DNA of 64,000 nt, from contig OZ223259.1 of NCBI GenBank assembly GCA_965140555.1, forward strand, positions 3,348,001-3,412,000. The letters run 5' to 3'. Each line of letters starts with the position of its first letter. The first letter of the stretch is position 1. Made by a program: the position numbers and the translations under genes. The notes under the pieces are model-generated. The model did no database searches and was not told the origin of the DNA. It saw only the letters and a program-made list of their open reading frames with translations. The DNA comes from UBA1351 sp965140555 (GTDB lineage Bacteria > Bacillota > Clostridia > Lachnospirales > Vallitaleaceae). Below are positions 53,088 to 63,207 of the stretch, piece after piece.

Positions 53088-55144
53088 ATGAAACGAATCT
53101 TGGTATACCTACTGGTAGCGGTTATGTTATTGGCCGGATGTAGTGGCAGCAAGACAGCAAATGAAGATCCAGCGAATACATCAAATGCGGGAAATGAAGA
53201 GAATGAAGCAAAAGACAAGAATGAAGCAAAAGACAAGAATGATCAGACTGGAGACGATGAGACAATTCTTCAAACCCAAGATGTTGAAGCTGAGGAAGTT
53301 GACACATTTACTTTAAGTGAAGCACCCATGCTTCAAGAAATGGTAGCATCAGGTGAAATTAGCCAATTGGAAGACAGAGTTCCGACTGAATCGGACATTA
53401 TGGTTGAAAACGTTCCGGAAGTTGGTAATTATGGTGGTGCGTTTTCTTTTGCATTAACTAAAGCAAGCTGGGGAACAGGCAAACCAATTGAACAAGGATT
53501 ATTCCGATTTAAAGAAGATGGATCGGTTGAACCAAATGTTGCAAAAAGTTATGATGTGAATGATGATGCAACGGTATTCACTATTCATTTAAGAGAAGGT
53601 ATGAAATGGTCGGATGGTGTGCCTTTTACTGCTGAAGATTGTGTCTTCTTTTATGACCATATGTGTGTACCGGAAACTTTTGGTAAATCTCTTTGGGATT
53701 GTTTCAAAGTTAATAATCCGGATACAGGTGAAGAAACCATTGCTGATTTTGAATATGTTGATGAAACGACTTTTACAGTAACATTTGAATTTCCGAAACC
53801 GACATTTATTGAAAACTTAGCGATTATGCTAAATGGTGTTGGGCACCGAAGCACTATCATATTAATATCCTACCGGAATTTGTAGGAGAAGATAAAGCAG
53901 CTGAAATTGCTGAAGAAATGGGATTTTCTGATGTTAAAGCACTTGGAAAGAATACAGGTTATTATTTTTGGAATGTTTCTGGTATTCCTACATTGAATCC
54001 ATATGTACTTTCAACTGAAGAGGGTAAGAATGATACAAATGGCGATTATTATGAATTTGTGAGAAATCCTTATTACTTTAAAACAGATCAAGCTGGAAAT
54101 CAGTTGCCCTATGTTGATAAAATCGAATATACAAAGATTGCTGAAGCAAGTCAGGAACTTTTAAAACTTCTTGCAGGTGATTTGTCCTTTTCTTTCCCAG
54201 CATGGAAAGATATTGAAACAGTCAGTGAAAATGCAGAATCCGTCGGTTATACAATTAATCAATGGCCGAACTCTTTATGGGCTGACACACCATCACAACT
54301 TCAGTTGAATCAGACGGTTGAAGATGATACATTAAGAGGTCTTTTTCAGGATGTAAGATTTAGACACGCTTTATCTATTGCTGTTGACAGAGAAGAATAT
54401 TCTATGCTCCTATCAAACGGATGGAATTCTGCAACTCAGGTTTCACCTCCAAAAGGAACTCAAGGATACAGTGAAGAATGGGCAAGCAAATGGACGGAGT
54501 ATGATCCGGAAGGTGCAGAAAAATTACTGACAGAAATTGGACTTGTTAAAGGTTCAGATGGATATTATGATTTTGCAGACGGAAATGACTTGGTATTGAA
54601 TATAACAAGCTTTACGACATCAGGTGCTGATGATACTTATGTCGTATTAAAAAAATACTTTGATGAAATAGGTATCGAAACAACGTATCAGCCGGTTGAA
54701 ATTGATCTATTGAATAACCGTTTGACAACAAATGATTTTGATGCTGTATTGGGTCCGGTTGCACCTTTTGAAACAGTAAGTATTGCACTTCGTCCGGATA
54801 CTCTTGTACCGGTTAGAAATTATGCTGCTTGGTACAGTCAAGTTGGTAACTGGTATGCTTCTAGAGGCGAAGAAGGATATGAACCTGAAGGTGACCTACT
54901 TAAACTTTGTGAACTCTATGATGAGTTAAAAGCAGCTAAAACGCCTGCTGAACGTGACAGCATTGCACTAGAAATGCTTAAACTTCATGAAGATAATATG
55001 TGGACAATTGGGTATATGGGTGCTTCAACCACGCTGATTGCAGTTGATTCTAATATACACAACTTTAAAGAGACATCAGTATTTTGTGATGAATTTAGAG
55101 GAATTGGTATCGCCCATATTGATACGTGTTTCTTCGCACAATAG
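53088..55144 (+). pseudogene. Family-5 ABC substrate-binding lipoprotein with one frameshift
   Basis: Oligopeptide/oligosaccharide-binding protein (DppA/OppA type). Lipobox LLAGC ends a signal peptide, followed by an acidic, repetitive linker (EAKDKNEAKDKN). The frame encodes typical family-5 sequence up to LAIMLNGV, then shifts by one base near 53838; the continuation WAPKHYHINILPEF runs intact in the next frame to 55144. Joined, it would be about 685 aa, normal for the larger members. All other genes in the operon are intact, so a recent mutation or a sequencing slip is likely. RBS GAGGAGG 8 bases upstream. Confidence 0.88.
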
Positions 55145-55241
55145 TTCCCAAAATAGCCTAGAACGATATTGGAAAAATACAGGGACGGATATGTCAGATT
55201 TACAGCATATCCGTCCTCAATTATTAAGGAGTGCTTATGTA

Positions 55242-56237
55242 ATGCTTAATTATACGTTTAAAAGAATTTTATTGTTTATCCCGACGGTTTTGATTATTGC
55301 TTTTGTTATATTTTTTATTATCCAATTGCCGGAAGGCGACTTTGTCAGTAGCTATGTTGCCCGTATGCAGGCAGAAGGGGAAATTTTTTCATCTGAAGAT
55401 ATTGATAATTTGAGAGATCAGTATGGTATTAATCAGCCTTGGTATTTGCAGTTTTCCCGTTGGATGGGAAAAATTATTACAAAAGGGGATTTCGGATACA
55501 GCTTTTCCTATGCAAGACCGGTTTGGAGTGTTATTATGGACCGTTTGGTCTTAACCATAATCGTTTCAGTGGTTATCTTGCTATTTACGTATCTGGTATC
55601 AATTCCAATAGGGATATATAGTGCCTTGCATCAGTATTCTGCAGGAGATTATATTTTTACGGGAATCGGTTTTTTAGGAATGGCAACACCTAACTTTTTA
55701 TTAGCGATTATTTTAATGTATTTCTCTTTTAAGTGGACGGGCGATCCATTGCTTGGTCTTTTTTCAAATGAGATGTTAAGAGAAGGTGTCCATCTTTATA
55801 ACTTTGGAGAATTTCTTCAGAGAATGATTATTCCAACCATTGTTATTGGAACTGCCGGAACATGTGGAATTATTCGTACAGTTCGAGGACAGATGTTGGA
55901 TGAACTTTCCAAGCAATATGTACTAACAGCAAAGGCGAAGGGTGTTCCGGAGTGGGTTATTGTTTATAAATATTGCTTACGCGCAGTTTTAAATCCTGTT
56001 GCCAGTGGACTTGCAAAAGCCCTCTCGGGGATTTTTTCCGGGTCAACCATATCAGCAATTGTTATGAACTTAGCAATACAAGGACCTGTCCTTTATGAAG
56101 CCTTGAAAAGTCAAGATATGTATTTAGCCGGAACGATTCTTTTGGTACAGGCGGTATTGGTTGTTATCGGTACGCTGCTTTCCGATCTACTGTTGGCTTG
56201 GTTAGATCCTAGAATTAGATTCGAAAACAGGGGGTAA
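55242..56237 (+). CDS. ABC permease, DppB/OppB type
   Basis: 331 aa from ATG 55242 (AAGGAG 10 bases upstream). N-terminal helix YTFKRILLFIPTVLIIAFVI is typical of the B-type permease of peptide/nickel/opine transporters, followed by an extracellular loop and five helices with the binding-protein-dependent transport motif RTVRGQMLDELSKQYVLTAKAKGVPEWVI (EAA loop contacting the ATPases; shown as landmark residues about 222-250). First of two permeases translated in series; the next gene begins 4 bases after its stop. Confidence 0.92.
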   Translation: MLNYTFKRILLFIPTVLIIAFVIFFIIQLPEGDFVSSYVARMQAEGEIFSSEDIDNLRDQYGINQPWYLQFSRWMGKIITKGDFGYSFSYARPVWSVIMDRLVLTIIVSVVILLFTYLVSIPIGIYSALHQYSAGDYIFTGIGFLGMATPNFLLAIILMYFSFKWTGDPLLGLFSNEMLREGVHLYNFGEFLQRMIIPTIVIGTAGTCGIIRTVRGQMLDELSKQYVLTAKAKGVPEWVIVYKYCLRAVLNPVASGLAKALSGIFSGSTISAIVMNLAIQGPVLYEALKSQDMYLAGTILLVQAVLVVIGTLLSDLLLAWLDPRIRFENRG

Positions 56238-56240
56238 GTC

Positions 56241-57365
56241 ATGGGACTATTTAAACAAAAAAAACAAAATGATGAAGCTTACTATATGGCTTCCCAATGG
56301 ACATTAATGCGAAAGAAACTGATGGCCCACCAGCTAGCTAAATTCAGTATGGCGGTTCTTATTATACTCTACTTATCAGCTTTATTTGGAAATTTTATAG
56401 CTCCGTATGGACTTGAAGATTATAGCAGTGATTATAAAAATGCAAGTCCGACCAAGGTATATTGGACGCATGAGGGTAAATTTACAGGTCCTCATATATA
56501 TAAATCATCCTATGTCATGAACAAGAAGACCTTTAAACGAGAATGGGCAATAGATAAAGAAAATCCATATCCCATTAAGTTGTTTGTTAAAGGAACAGAG
56601 TATAAACTCTTTGGACTGATAAAGAGTGATCGGCATCTTTTTGGAACTGAATCGATAGAGGGTGAAGAACCGCCACGAATATTGTTGTTTGGCGGTGATA
56701 ACCTGGGAAATGATTTGTTTTCAAGAGTTGTCATTGGAAGTCAGATTAGCTTAACAATCCCCTTTGCCGGGACATTAATCAGCTTTGTTTTAGGTATTAT
56801 AATAGGAGGGATATCCGGATATTTCGGAGGTGTTGTGGATAATGCCATTCAACGTTTGATTGAAGTATTATCTGCCTTGCCGACCATTCCTCTGTGGATG
56901 GCTCTTTCTGCTGCTATACCACCCAATATTCCTGTTGCGAATATGTATCTCTATATTACCGTTATCCTTTCATTGATTTCTTGGACAGGACTTGCTAGAA
57001 TTGTTCGAGGACAGTTTTATTCGATGAAGAATGAAGATTATATTGTTGCTGCTCGATTAGCAGGGGTTAGCAATGCAAAGATCATTGCCCGTCATATGGT
57101 TCCGGGATTTATGAGTTATCTGATTGTCAGTATTACTTTGGGAATACCGGGGATGATCATTGGTGAAACATCAATGAGTTTTCTTGGACTGGGAATGCGA
57201 TCACCGGCAACTAGCTGGGGAGTTTTACTTAAAGAAACCCAAGATATTACCAGTGTTGCTCAATATCCATGGAGATTAATTCCCTTACTTGCCGTTGTTA
57301 TTACGGTATTGGCCTTTAATTTTCTAGGAGACGGTTTAAGAGATGCAGCAGACCCGTATAAATAA
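56241..57365 (+). CDS. ABC permease, DppC/OppC type
   Basis: 374 aa. After a cytoplasmic N-terminus a first membrane helix (FSMAVLIILYLSALFGNFIA) leads to a long extracellular segment of about 110 residues, longer than in classical DppC and often seen in glycan-associated relatives. The transmembrane domain contains GGISGYFGGVVDNAIQRLIE and the EAA-type loop GQFYSMKNEDYIVAARLAGV, and ends NFLGDGLRDAADPYK as in DppC. RBS AGGGGG 6 bases upstream. Forms the channel with the DppB-like partner. Confidence 0.92.
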   Translation: MGLFKQKKQNDEAYYMASQWTLMRKKLMAHQLAKFSMAVLIILYLSALFGNFIAPYGLEDYSSDYKNASPTKVYWTHEGKFTGPHIYKSSYVMNKKTFKREWAIDKENPYPIKLFVKGTEYKLFGLIKSDRHLFGTESIEGEEPPRILLFGGDNLGNDLFSRVVIGSQISLTIPFAGTLISFVLGIIIGGISGYFGGVVDNAIQRLIEVLSALPTIPLWMALSAAIPPNIPVANMYLYITVILSLISWTGLARIVRGQFYSMKNEDYIVAARLAGVSNAKIIARHMVPGFMSYLIVSITLGIPGMIIGETSMSFLGLGMRSPATSWGVLLKETQDITSVAQYPWRLIPLLAVVITVLAFNFLGDGLRDAADPYK

Positions 57366-57387
57366 GATGTGTTAGGAGACTATTCTC

Positions 57388-58407
57388 ATGATAGATAATA
57401 ATAATATACTTGAAATAAAAGATTTGAATATTGATATTCCCATAGATGAAGGTGTATTAAAAGTTGTACGTGGTGTCAATATTGAAATAGGGCGTAATGA
57501 GACATTAGGTCTAGTTGGCGAATCCGGATGCGGAAAAAGTCTTACAAGTAAGGCAATACTGGGCATTAATGTAAAGAAATGTCAAACATCCGGTACTATT
57601 GAGTTTGAAACAAAAGGCGGAGAAGTTGTTGACATGAATGGCCTTTCAAAAAAGGGGAAGAAGGTTCGAAGCATACGAGGGAAAGAGATTTCAATGATTT
57701 TTCAAGAGCCATTGGTTGCTTTTTCTCCCTTATATACGATAGGAAACCAGATAAATGAATGTACAAGACTTCATATAACGAAAGATAAAAAAGAATCCAG
57801 GCGTTTGTCAATTGAAATGATGAAAAAAGTCGGAATTGCCAATGCTGAAAAACGATACGACCAGTATCCGCATGAGTTTTCAGGAGGAATGCTGCAAAGG
57901 GCATTGATTGCTATGGCATTGGTTAGCGGTCCTAAACTGCTCATTGCAGATGAACCGACGACAGCGCTTGATGTTACTATTCAAGCACAAATTTTAGAAT
58001 TAATGAATCAGTTAAAAAAAGATATGGCCATGTCGATTTTATTCATTACCCATGATTTGGGTACTGTTGCTAAAATGTGTGACCGTGTTGCGGTTATGTA
58101 TTTAGGAAAAATTGTTGAAGTTGCACCGGTTAGGGAATTGTATAAAAACCCTTTACATCCTTATACAAAGGGATTATTAGGATCTGTACATAAAATTGGC
58201 AGTAGTAAAAAAGAACATCTTTTTGCTATTAAAGGAACGGTGCCTTTAGCATTGAACTTACCCGTTGGATGCGGCTTTTATGAGCGTTGTGATCGGCGGA
58301 TTAATGGTGTATGCAATAAAGTCCAACCGGAACTGAAAACCTATGATAACGGACATCAGGTTGCTTGTTTTTATATTGAGCAGGAGGTGGCAAAACATGG
58401 CAAATAA
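57388..58407 (+). CDS. ABC transporter ATPase, DppD/OppD type
   Basis: 339 aa. Walker A GLVGESGCGKSLTSKAIL, Q-loop SMIFQEPLVAF, signature FSGGMLQRALIAMAL, Walker B LLIADEPTTALD, switch His in FITHDLGTVAKM, and the C-terminal oligopeptide-transporter extension with conserved cysteines (PVGCGFYERCDRRINGVCNK), the iron-sulphur-like motif of this subfamily. GGAG 9 bases upstream. Overlaps the start of the next ATPase gene by 11 bases, so they are coupled. Confidence 0.95.
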   Translation: MIDNNNILEIKDLNIDIPIDEGVLKVVRGVNIEIGRNETLGLVGESGCGKSLTSKAILGINVKKCQTSGTIEFETKGGEVVDMNGLSKKGKKVRSIRGKEISMIFQEPLVAFSPLYTIGNQINECTRLHITKDKKESRRLSIEMMKKVGIANAEKRYDQYPHEFSGGMLQRALIAMALVSGPKLLIADEPTTALDVTIQAQILELMNQLKKDMAMSILFITHDLGTVAKMCDRVAVMYLGKIVEVAPVRELYKNPLHPYTKGLLGSVHKIGSSKKEHLFAIKGTVPLALNLPVGCGFYERCDRRINGVCNKVQPELKTYDNGHQVACFYIEQEVAKHGK

Positions 58408-59410
58408 TAAAGCTAGAAAAGTGTTGGAAATTCGTCATCTGACTAAAGATTTCAAATCAAAAAAAGTAACGGTTCATGCATTGGATGATGTTAGTTTTGA
58501 TGTATATGAAGGAGAAACAATTGGAATAGTAGGAGAATCCGGGTGCGGAAAGACAACACTTGGACGGTGTATTGTTCGTGCTATTCAAGCGACAAAAGGT
58601 GAAGTTGTTTATCACAGTAATGACGGTGAAACATATGATTTTTTAAATACAGACAAGAAAACGATGAAAAAAATACGAAAAGAAATTCAAATGATTTTTC
58701 AAAATCCTTATTCGTCTTTGGATCCTAGAATGTCGGTATTTGATATTATTAAAGAGCCGATTGAAGCGAGCTTTCCCAATATGCCAAAAGCTGAAATGGA
58801 AAATAAAGTAAAAGAAATTGCTGCTAAAGTTGGGTTGAATGTCAGTTATTTGAAGCGTTATCCTCATGCCTTTTCAGGGGGACAACGACAAAGAGTCGGA
58901 ATTGCCAGAACACTCATATTAAATCCGGATGTTATTGTTTGCGATGAAGCCGTATCGGCACTTGATGTGTCCATACAGGCACAGGTTATTAATTTACTTA
59001 AAGATCTTCAAAGAGAAATGAATTTAACCTATTTATTTATCAGTCATGATCTGTCAGTTGTAGAGTATATCGCTGATCGTGTAGGTGTAATGTATTTAGG
59101 GAAAATGGTAGAACTGGCACCGACAAAACAGTTGTTTGAACAAGTCTGCCATCCCTATACGGAAGCCCTCTTGTCTGCGGTGCCAATTGCTGACCCTGAC
59201 CTAGTGGGTGAACGTATTCAGCTGGAAGGTGAAATTCCAAATCCGGCTAATCCGCCTTCAGGATGCTATTTTCATACACGTTGTAAATATTGTCAGGAAA
59301 AGTGCCGGAAAGAGACACCGGAGCTTCGTGAAGTTGAAAAAGAACATTGGGTAGCCTGTCATTATGCAAAAGAACTGAAACTAAGAAGTATTGTTGACTT
59401 TATACAATAG
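58397..59410 (+). CDS. ABC transporter ATPase, DppF/OppF type
   Basis: 337 aa from ATG 58397 (CAGGAGG 9 bases upstream, inside the preceding gene). Walker A GIVGESGCGKTTLGRCIV, Q-loop MIFQNPYSSLDPRMSV, signature FSGGQRQRVGIARTL, Walker B VIVCDEAVSALDVS, and the C-terminal Cys motif PSGCYFHTRCKYCQEKCRK. With DppD it forms the heterodimeric motor of the importer. The operon continues with the HAD-like gene 28 bases downstream. Confidence 0.95.
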   Translation: MANNKARKVLEIRHLTKDFKSKKVTVHALDDVSFDVYEGETIGIVGESGCGKTTLGRCIVRAIQATKGEVVYHSNDGETYDFLNTDKKTMKKIRKEIQMIFQNPYSSLDPRMSVFDIIKEPIEASFPNMPKAEMENKVKEIAAKVGLNVSYLKRYPHAFSGGQRQRVGIARTLILNPDVIVCDEAVSALDVSIQAQVINLLKDLQREMNLTYLFISHDLSVVEYIADRVGVMYLGKMVELAPTKQLFEQVCHPYTEALLSAVPIADPDLVGERIQLEGEIPNPANPPSGCYFHTRCKYCQEKCRKETPELREVEKEHWVACHYAKELKLRSIVDFIQ

Positions 59411-59438
59411 TTTTACATTGAAGGGAAACGAAAGATTC

Positions 59439-59975
59439 ATGAAAGATATCGTTGTATTTATTGATAGTGGTGATACATTAATTGACGAGAGTTCGCAGGT
59501 TTATGATGATAGAGGAATTGTTCAAAGAGCAGAATTTATCGAAGGAGCGAAAGAACTTCTTGAGTACTTTTTACATGAACATGTACGTGTATGCTTAGTT
59601 GCAGATGGTGAATGGGAGTCTTTTGAAAATATTTATCAAGATAACAAGATGCGCCATGTCTTTGAAGGATGGGTGATTTCTGAGAGGGTAGGCGTGCAAA
59701 AACCGAATCGACAAATGTTTGATGAAGCCATGAAAGAAATGAAACTCACGTCGGAGGATAAGGACCGTATAATTATGGTTGGCAATAACTTGAAAAAAGA
59801 TATTGCGGGAGCCAATCTTTATGGTATTTCTTCGGTATGGTTAGATTGGTCACCGAGGTATTTTCATGAAATTGATCAGCCGGAGTGGGATCCGGATTAT
59901 ACAATCCATCAACCGAAGGAGTTGATTAACCTTTATGACTTGCTTGTTCATCAACAAGGCGATAAACATTTATAG
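59439..59975 (+). CDS. HAD-superfamily hydrolase-like protein
   Basis: 178 aa from ATG 59439 (a longer in-frame start at 59391 overlaps the ATPase gene). Motif I is FIDSGDTLID: the nucleophile Asp is present, but the usual second Asp two residues later is Gly, a variant seen in other DxGDT-type HAD proteins. QKPNRQMFDEA supplies the conserved Lys and IMVGNNLKKDIAGANLYG the metal-binding acidic loop. A cap domain is short. In an uptake operon it may dephosphorylate a sugar phosphate, but the missing acid makes the reaction uncertain. Confidence 0.8.
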   Translation: MKDIVVFIDSGDTLIDESSQVYDDRGIVQRAEFIEGAKELLEYFLHEHVRVCLVADGEWESFENIYQDNKMRHVFEGWVISERVGVQKPNRQMFDEAMKEMKLTSEDKDRIIMVGNNLKKDIAGANLYGISSVWLDWSPRYFHEIDQPEWDPDYTIHQPKELINLYDLLVHQQGDKHL

Positions 59976-60020
59976 TAGGGAACAAAAGTTGGAAATATGC
60001 GAAAAGGAATAAAAAAATAG

Positions 60021-61655
60021 ATGAAAAAGCATTACTTAAAAATATTATATGATAATGACTTAAGAGTAAGTAGAGCTATGAAACAGCAGATAAGGGATGA
60101 AAATAATCGGTTTTATGGTGGGTTCATGAATGATTACGGTGTCGTTATGGTTAAACATACAGCATATCGGGTCATGGCACTAATAACAGCATATTGCCAT
60201 AGTGAGTCTGCGTTTTTTCAAGAAAAAAACGTTTTAAAGGCGATTATTAATGGACTTAACTACATTGAGAATAAACAGTATGACAGTGGTTTGTTTGATT
60301 ATGAAACCTGCAATTTTGAAGCGGCTCCGGATACGGCTTTTATTATTAAGAAGATGTTGCCGGTGTATATATATCTTGATAACAAAGATAGGGATACGGA
60401 TCAAGAGAAAATATACCTGTCCTTAAAATCATTGATTACAAGTGGTGCGAATGGTCTTCTTACAGGAGGCTTTCATACGCCTAATCATCGATGGGCGATT
60501 GCCTCTGTACTGGCATTGTGTTATAAGCTGTTTAAGAACAGGGGCTATAAAGAAAGTGCATTAAGCTACTTAAAGGAAGGTATTGATTGCAACGAAGATG
60601 GAGAATTTGCAGAACGTTCTGCAGGAAATTATAATCGGATTAACGATGATGCAATGATCATGCTGAGTGAAGGGCTTGATGAACCGGAATACGAAGAATA
60701 TGCTATCCGAAATTTGACAATGATGGAAATGTATTTTGAACCTGACTTTAGCGTGTTCACAGCCAATTCAACGCGCTTTGACAAAGATTTATTAGTATAT
60801 CCAAAAGATTATTATTGGTTGTATCTTTCCTTGGGATATAAATATCAAAGAAAAGATTTTTTGTGTATTGCGGACCATATTATGAATGTAGTTACAATGA
60901 AAAATCTTAGAGGACCTGATTGTTTGATTCATTTTATGAATCACCCTGAATTAATAGATATGGATATACAACCAGCTTACGAACTTGAAGAAAAGGCACG
61001 CTATTTTTCTGAATCAGGTATTGGTAGATATATCTCTCAACAGTTCAGTTGTTCTGTATTAAAAGGAAAACACAATTTTTTGTATGTGAATAGCGGTTCA
61101 ATTCAGATGGAAATGAAATTAGGTGGAAGTTTTTTTGAACATCGTGGTTTTAAAGCAGAAGAGATGACATTTAAGCAAGGATTGTTTTCTATGAAGCAGA
61201 TACAAAAAGGCTGGTATTATTTACCTTTTGAGGAATCTCAAGATACATCCGATTGGTGGGAGATGGATCATAGTAAACGAAAGATTAAAGAAGCCCCAAA
61301 TTTAACAGTGGCTGTTGATGTAAAACCTTATCCGGATAGAGTTGAAATAAGAATGAAAACGGAGGGGATTACGGATGCGCCTTTTCGAGTTGAAATGGCA
61401 TTTAGGGGAATTGAGCGCATTGAATCGGATGCTTTTTGTATGGAAGTAAAAGGTGATGAAGAAATTGTGGTTAAAGAAGGTTATGTAAAGGTGGAAAGTA
61501 TGGATGATGGGCTATTAATTGGTCCTTCCTTTGGAAACCATCGCTTTATTAGCGGTAAAGAAGATTCGGATTTAAAGCACCCCGGCTGTGCAACATTGTA
61601 CTTCACGGATTATGTGCCTTTTGATAGAGTCATTACAATAAAACATGTAGACTGA
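60021..61655 (+). CDS. Probable (alpha/alpha)-toroid glycan-degrading enzyme
   Basis: 544 aa, cytoplasmic (no signal peptide). Residues about 1-310 are helical with repeated aromatic patches (GLFDYETCNFEAAPDTAF, GGFHTPNHRWAIASVLALCY, ERSAGNYNRINDDAMIMLSE), the style of alpha/alpha-toroid polysaccharide lyases and unsaturated glucuronyl hydrolases; the Asn-His and Tyr residues in these patches could be catalytic. Residues about 320-544 are beta-rich, like the sandwich domain of heparinase II/III-type proteins. I cannot name the family with certainty. Last gene of the AraC-controlled import operon, it probably processes the imported oligosaccharide. RBS AAAGGAA about 12 bases upstream; a terminator follows. 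Confidence 0.65.
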   Translation: MKKHYLKILYDNDLRVSRAMKQQIRDENNRFYGGFMNDYGVVMVKHTAYRVMALITAYCHSESAFFQEKNVLKAIINGLNYIENKQYDSGLFDYETCNFEAAPDTAFIIKKMLPVYIYLDNKDRDTDQEKIYLSLKSLITSGANGLLTGGFHTPNHRWAIASVLALCYKLFKNRGYKESALSYLKEGIDCNEDGEFAERSAGNYNRINDDAMIMLSEGLDEPEYEEYAIRNLTMMEMYFEPDFSVFTANSTRFDKDLLVYPKDYYWLYLSLGYKYQRKDFLCIADHIMNVVTMKNLRGPDCLIHFMNHPELIDMDIQPAYELEEKARYFSESGIGRYISQQFSCSVLKGKHNFLYVNSGSIQMEMKLGGSFFEHRGFKAEEMTFKQGLFSMKQIQKGWYYLPFEESQDTSDWWEMDHSKRKIKEAPNLTVAVDVKPYPDRVEIRMKTEGITDAPFRVEMAFRGIERIESDAFCMEVKGDEEIVVKEGYVKVESMDDGLLIGPSFGNHRFISGKEDSDLKHPGCATLYFTDYVPFDRVITIKHVD

Positions 61656-61658
61656 TTT

Positions 61659-61696
61659 AAAGAGCTGTTACACGAAGTTGTGTGCAGCTCTTTTTC
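61659..61696 (+). terminator. Terminator of the uptake operon
   Basis: AGAGCTG pairs with CAGCTCT with an inner ACAC/GTGT pairing, followed by TTTTTC. Confidence 0.8.
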
Positions 61697-61706
61697 TGCC
61701 TGAAAC

Positions 61707-62986
61707 ATTATATCCATCGCTTATTATCTGATTCTTGAAGAGAATAATCCATTAAGTCGATTCCCTCATTGGAATAGACTTCACATACATCCTTATGGAA
61801 GAGGCATCGTTTCACAACGTAGCTCGGAGCTTTTTCAGTCGATAGATGAAGAAAGTAGAATGAGTTTTTTTGAGAAACAAGGTAAACGTCGGATTGAAAA
61901 AGAATACTGGGCATTTGATACCACTTCTATATCGAGCTATTCTGAAACATTAACGCAGGTAAAGAAAGGCCGTAACAAAGAATATGACCGTCTGCCTCAA
62001 ATCAATCTCGCATTACTGTTTGGTGAGGGGTCAGGGTTACCTTTTTACTACCGGAAACTTCCGGGCAACATCGCCGATGTTAAAATAGTAAAACAGCTGA
62101 TGACCGAATTTGACGTCATGGGATATAAAAAGGTCAAGATTGTCCTAGATCGAAGATTTTATAGTAAGAACAATGTCAATCATCTCTTTAAGAATCATCA
62201 GAAGTTTTTGGTTGGCGTGAAACTTGGTCTGAATTATGTTAAAGAGATTCTAGAAGAAGAACGTGCTAATTTACAACAGTGGACAAATTTGGATAAACAA
62301 TTTGGTACCTATGGTATATGTAAAACGATCGAATGGAACTATGAGCAAGAACGTCCTTATAAGGGAGATACCTTAAAAGAGAAGCGACGAGCTTATCTAT
62401 TACTTTACTATAACCCTGAAAAAGCAGCCATTGATCAGGTTCATATGAATGACTATTTCACGAGCTTATATAATGATCTAATGAACAATGAAAAAAAAGA
62501 ATATCGTATGAAGGATTACACCAAATACTTTACCGTTACTGAAACACCAAAACGTGGGCGTAAGGTTGAACCAAAAGAAGAAGCTATGTCGGAATCCACA
62601 AAAAACTGTGGCTATTTCGCATTATTAACGAATGAACCTATGACACCGATTCAAGGATTGTCAATATATCGAAGCAAGGATATTGTTGAAAAAGGCTTTG
62701 GTAACCTAAAAGACCGCCTGAATTTCAGAAGAATGCAAGTATCCTCTGAATTATCACTTGACGGGAAGCTATTTGTTGAATTTATTGCATTAATCTATCT
62801 TTCTTATATTAAGAAAAAATGCAAGAAGCTCGATTGTTTGAGAAATGGACACTTCAAGGATTAATGGACGAACTTAATGTCATTGAGCTATTTGAGGCAC
62901 CCAACAAAGGTCGCATACTTGGTGAGATTACTGAAAAACAAAAAGGACTTTACAAATCTCTTGGCGTGGAACCACCCTCGTTATAG
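61707..62986 (+). pseudogene. IS1634-family transposase remnant
   Basis: Lacks about the first 110 residues; begins in IIPSIAYYLILEENNPLSRF-like sequence right after the operon terminator. Middle part intact (EYWAFDTTSISSYSETLTQV, DIVEKGFGNLKDRLNFRR). A one-base frameshift near 62820 separates the C-terminal part (LMDELNVIELFEAPNKGRIL). Right terminal repeat CGGGAATCCAGGATATA near 62991 resembles the right end of the intact element at 51739. About half-identical to that copy, so an older insertion. Confidence 0.85.
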
Positions 62987-63207
62987 TTTTCGGGAATCCA
63001 GGATATAATCACTAGAAATAATCCGAGTTTGGATGAGCGAGATGAATTGCTAAGAAAATTGAGTGGGCACTTTAAATTAAATGAATAAATAAGCAATCGA
63101 AATGAACCGCCCCCCAAAAAAAAATTTAGACATGCTAACGATTTTGAGGTTGGTTCATTTTTGAGAGATTATTATCACACAAATAACAGAGATAAGGAAA
63201 TGAAAAC

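Noticed and set aside
63009..63088. Short frame reading NNPSLDERDELLRKLSGHF to a stop after the IS1634 remnant
   Set aside because: It looks like the tail of a decayed gene, but is too short to assign and has no start.
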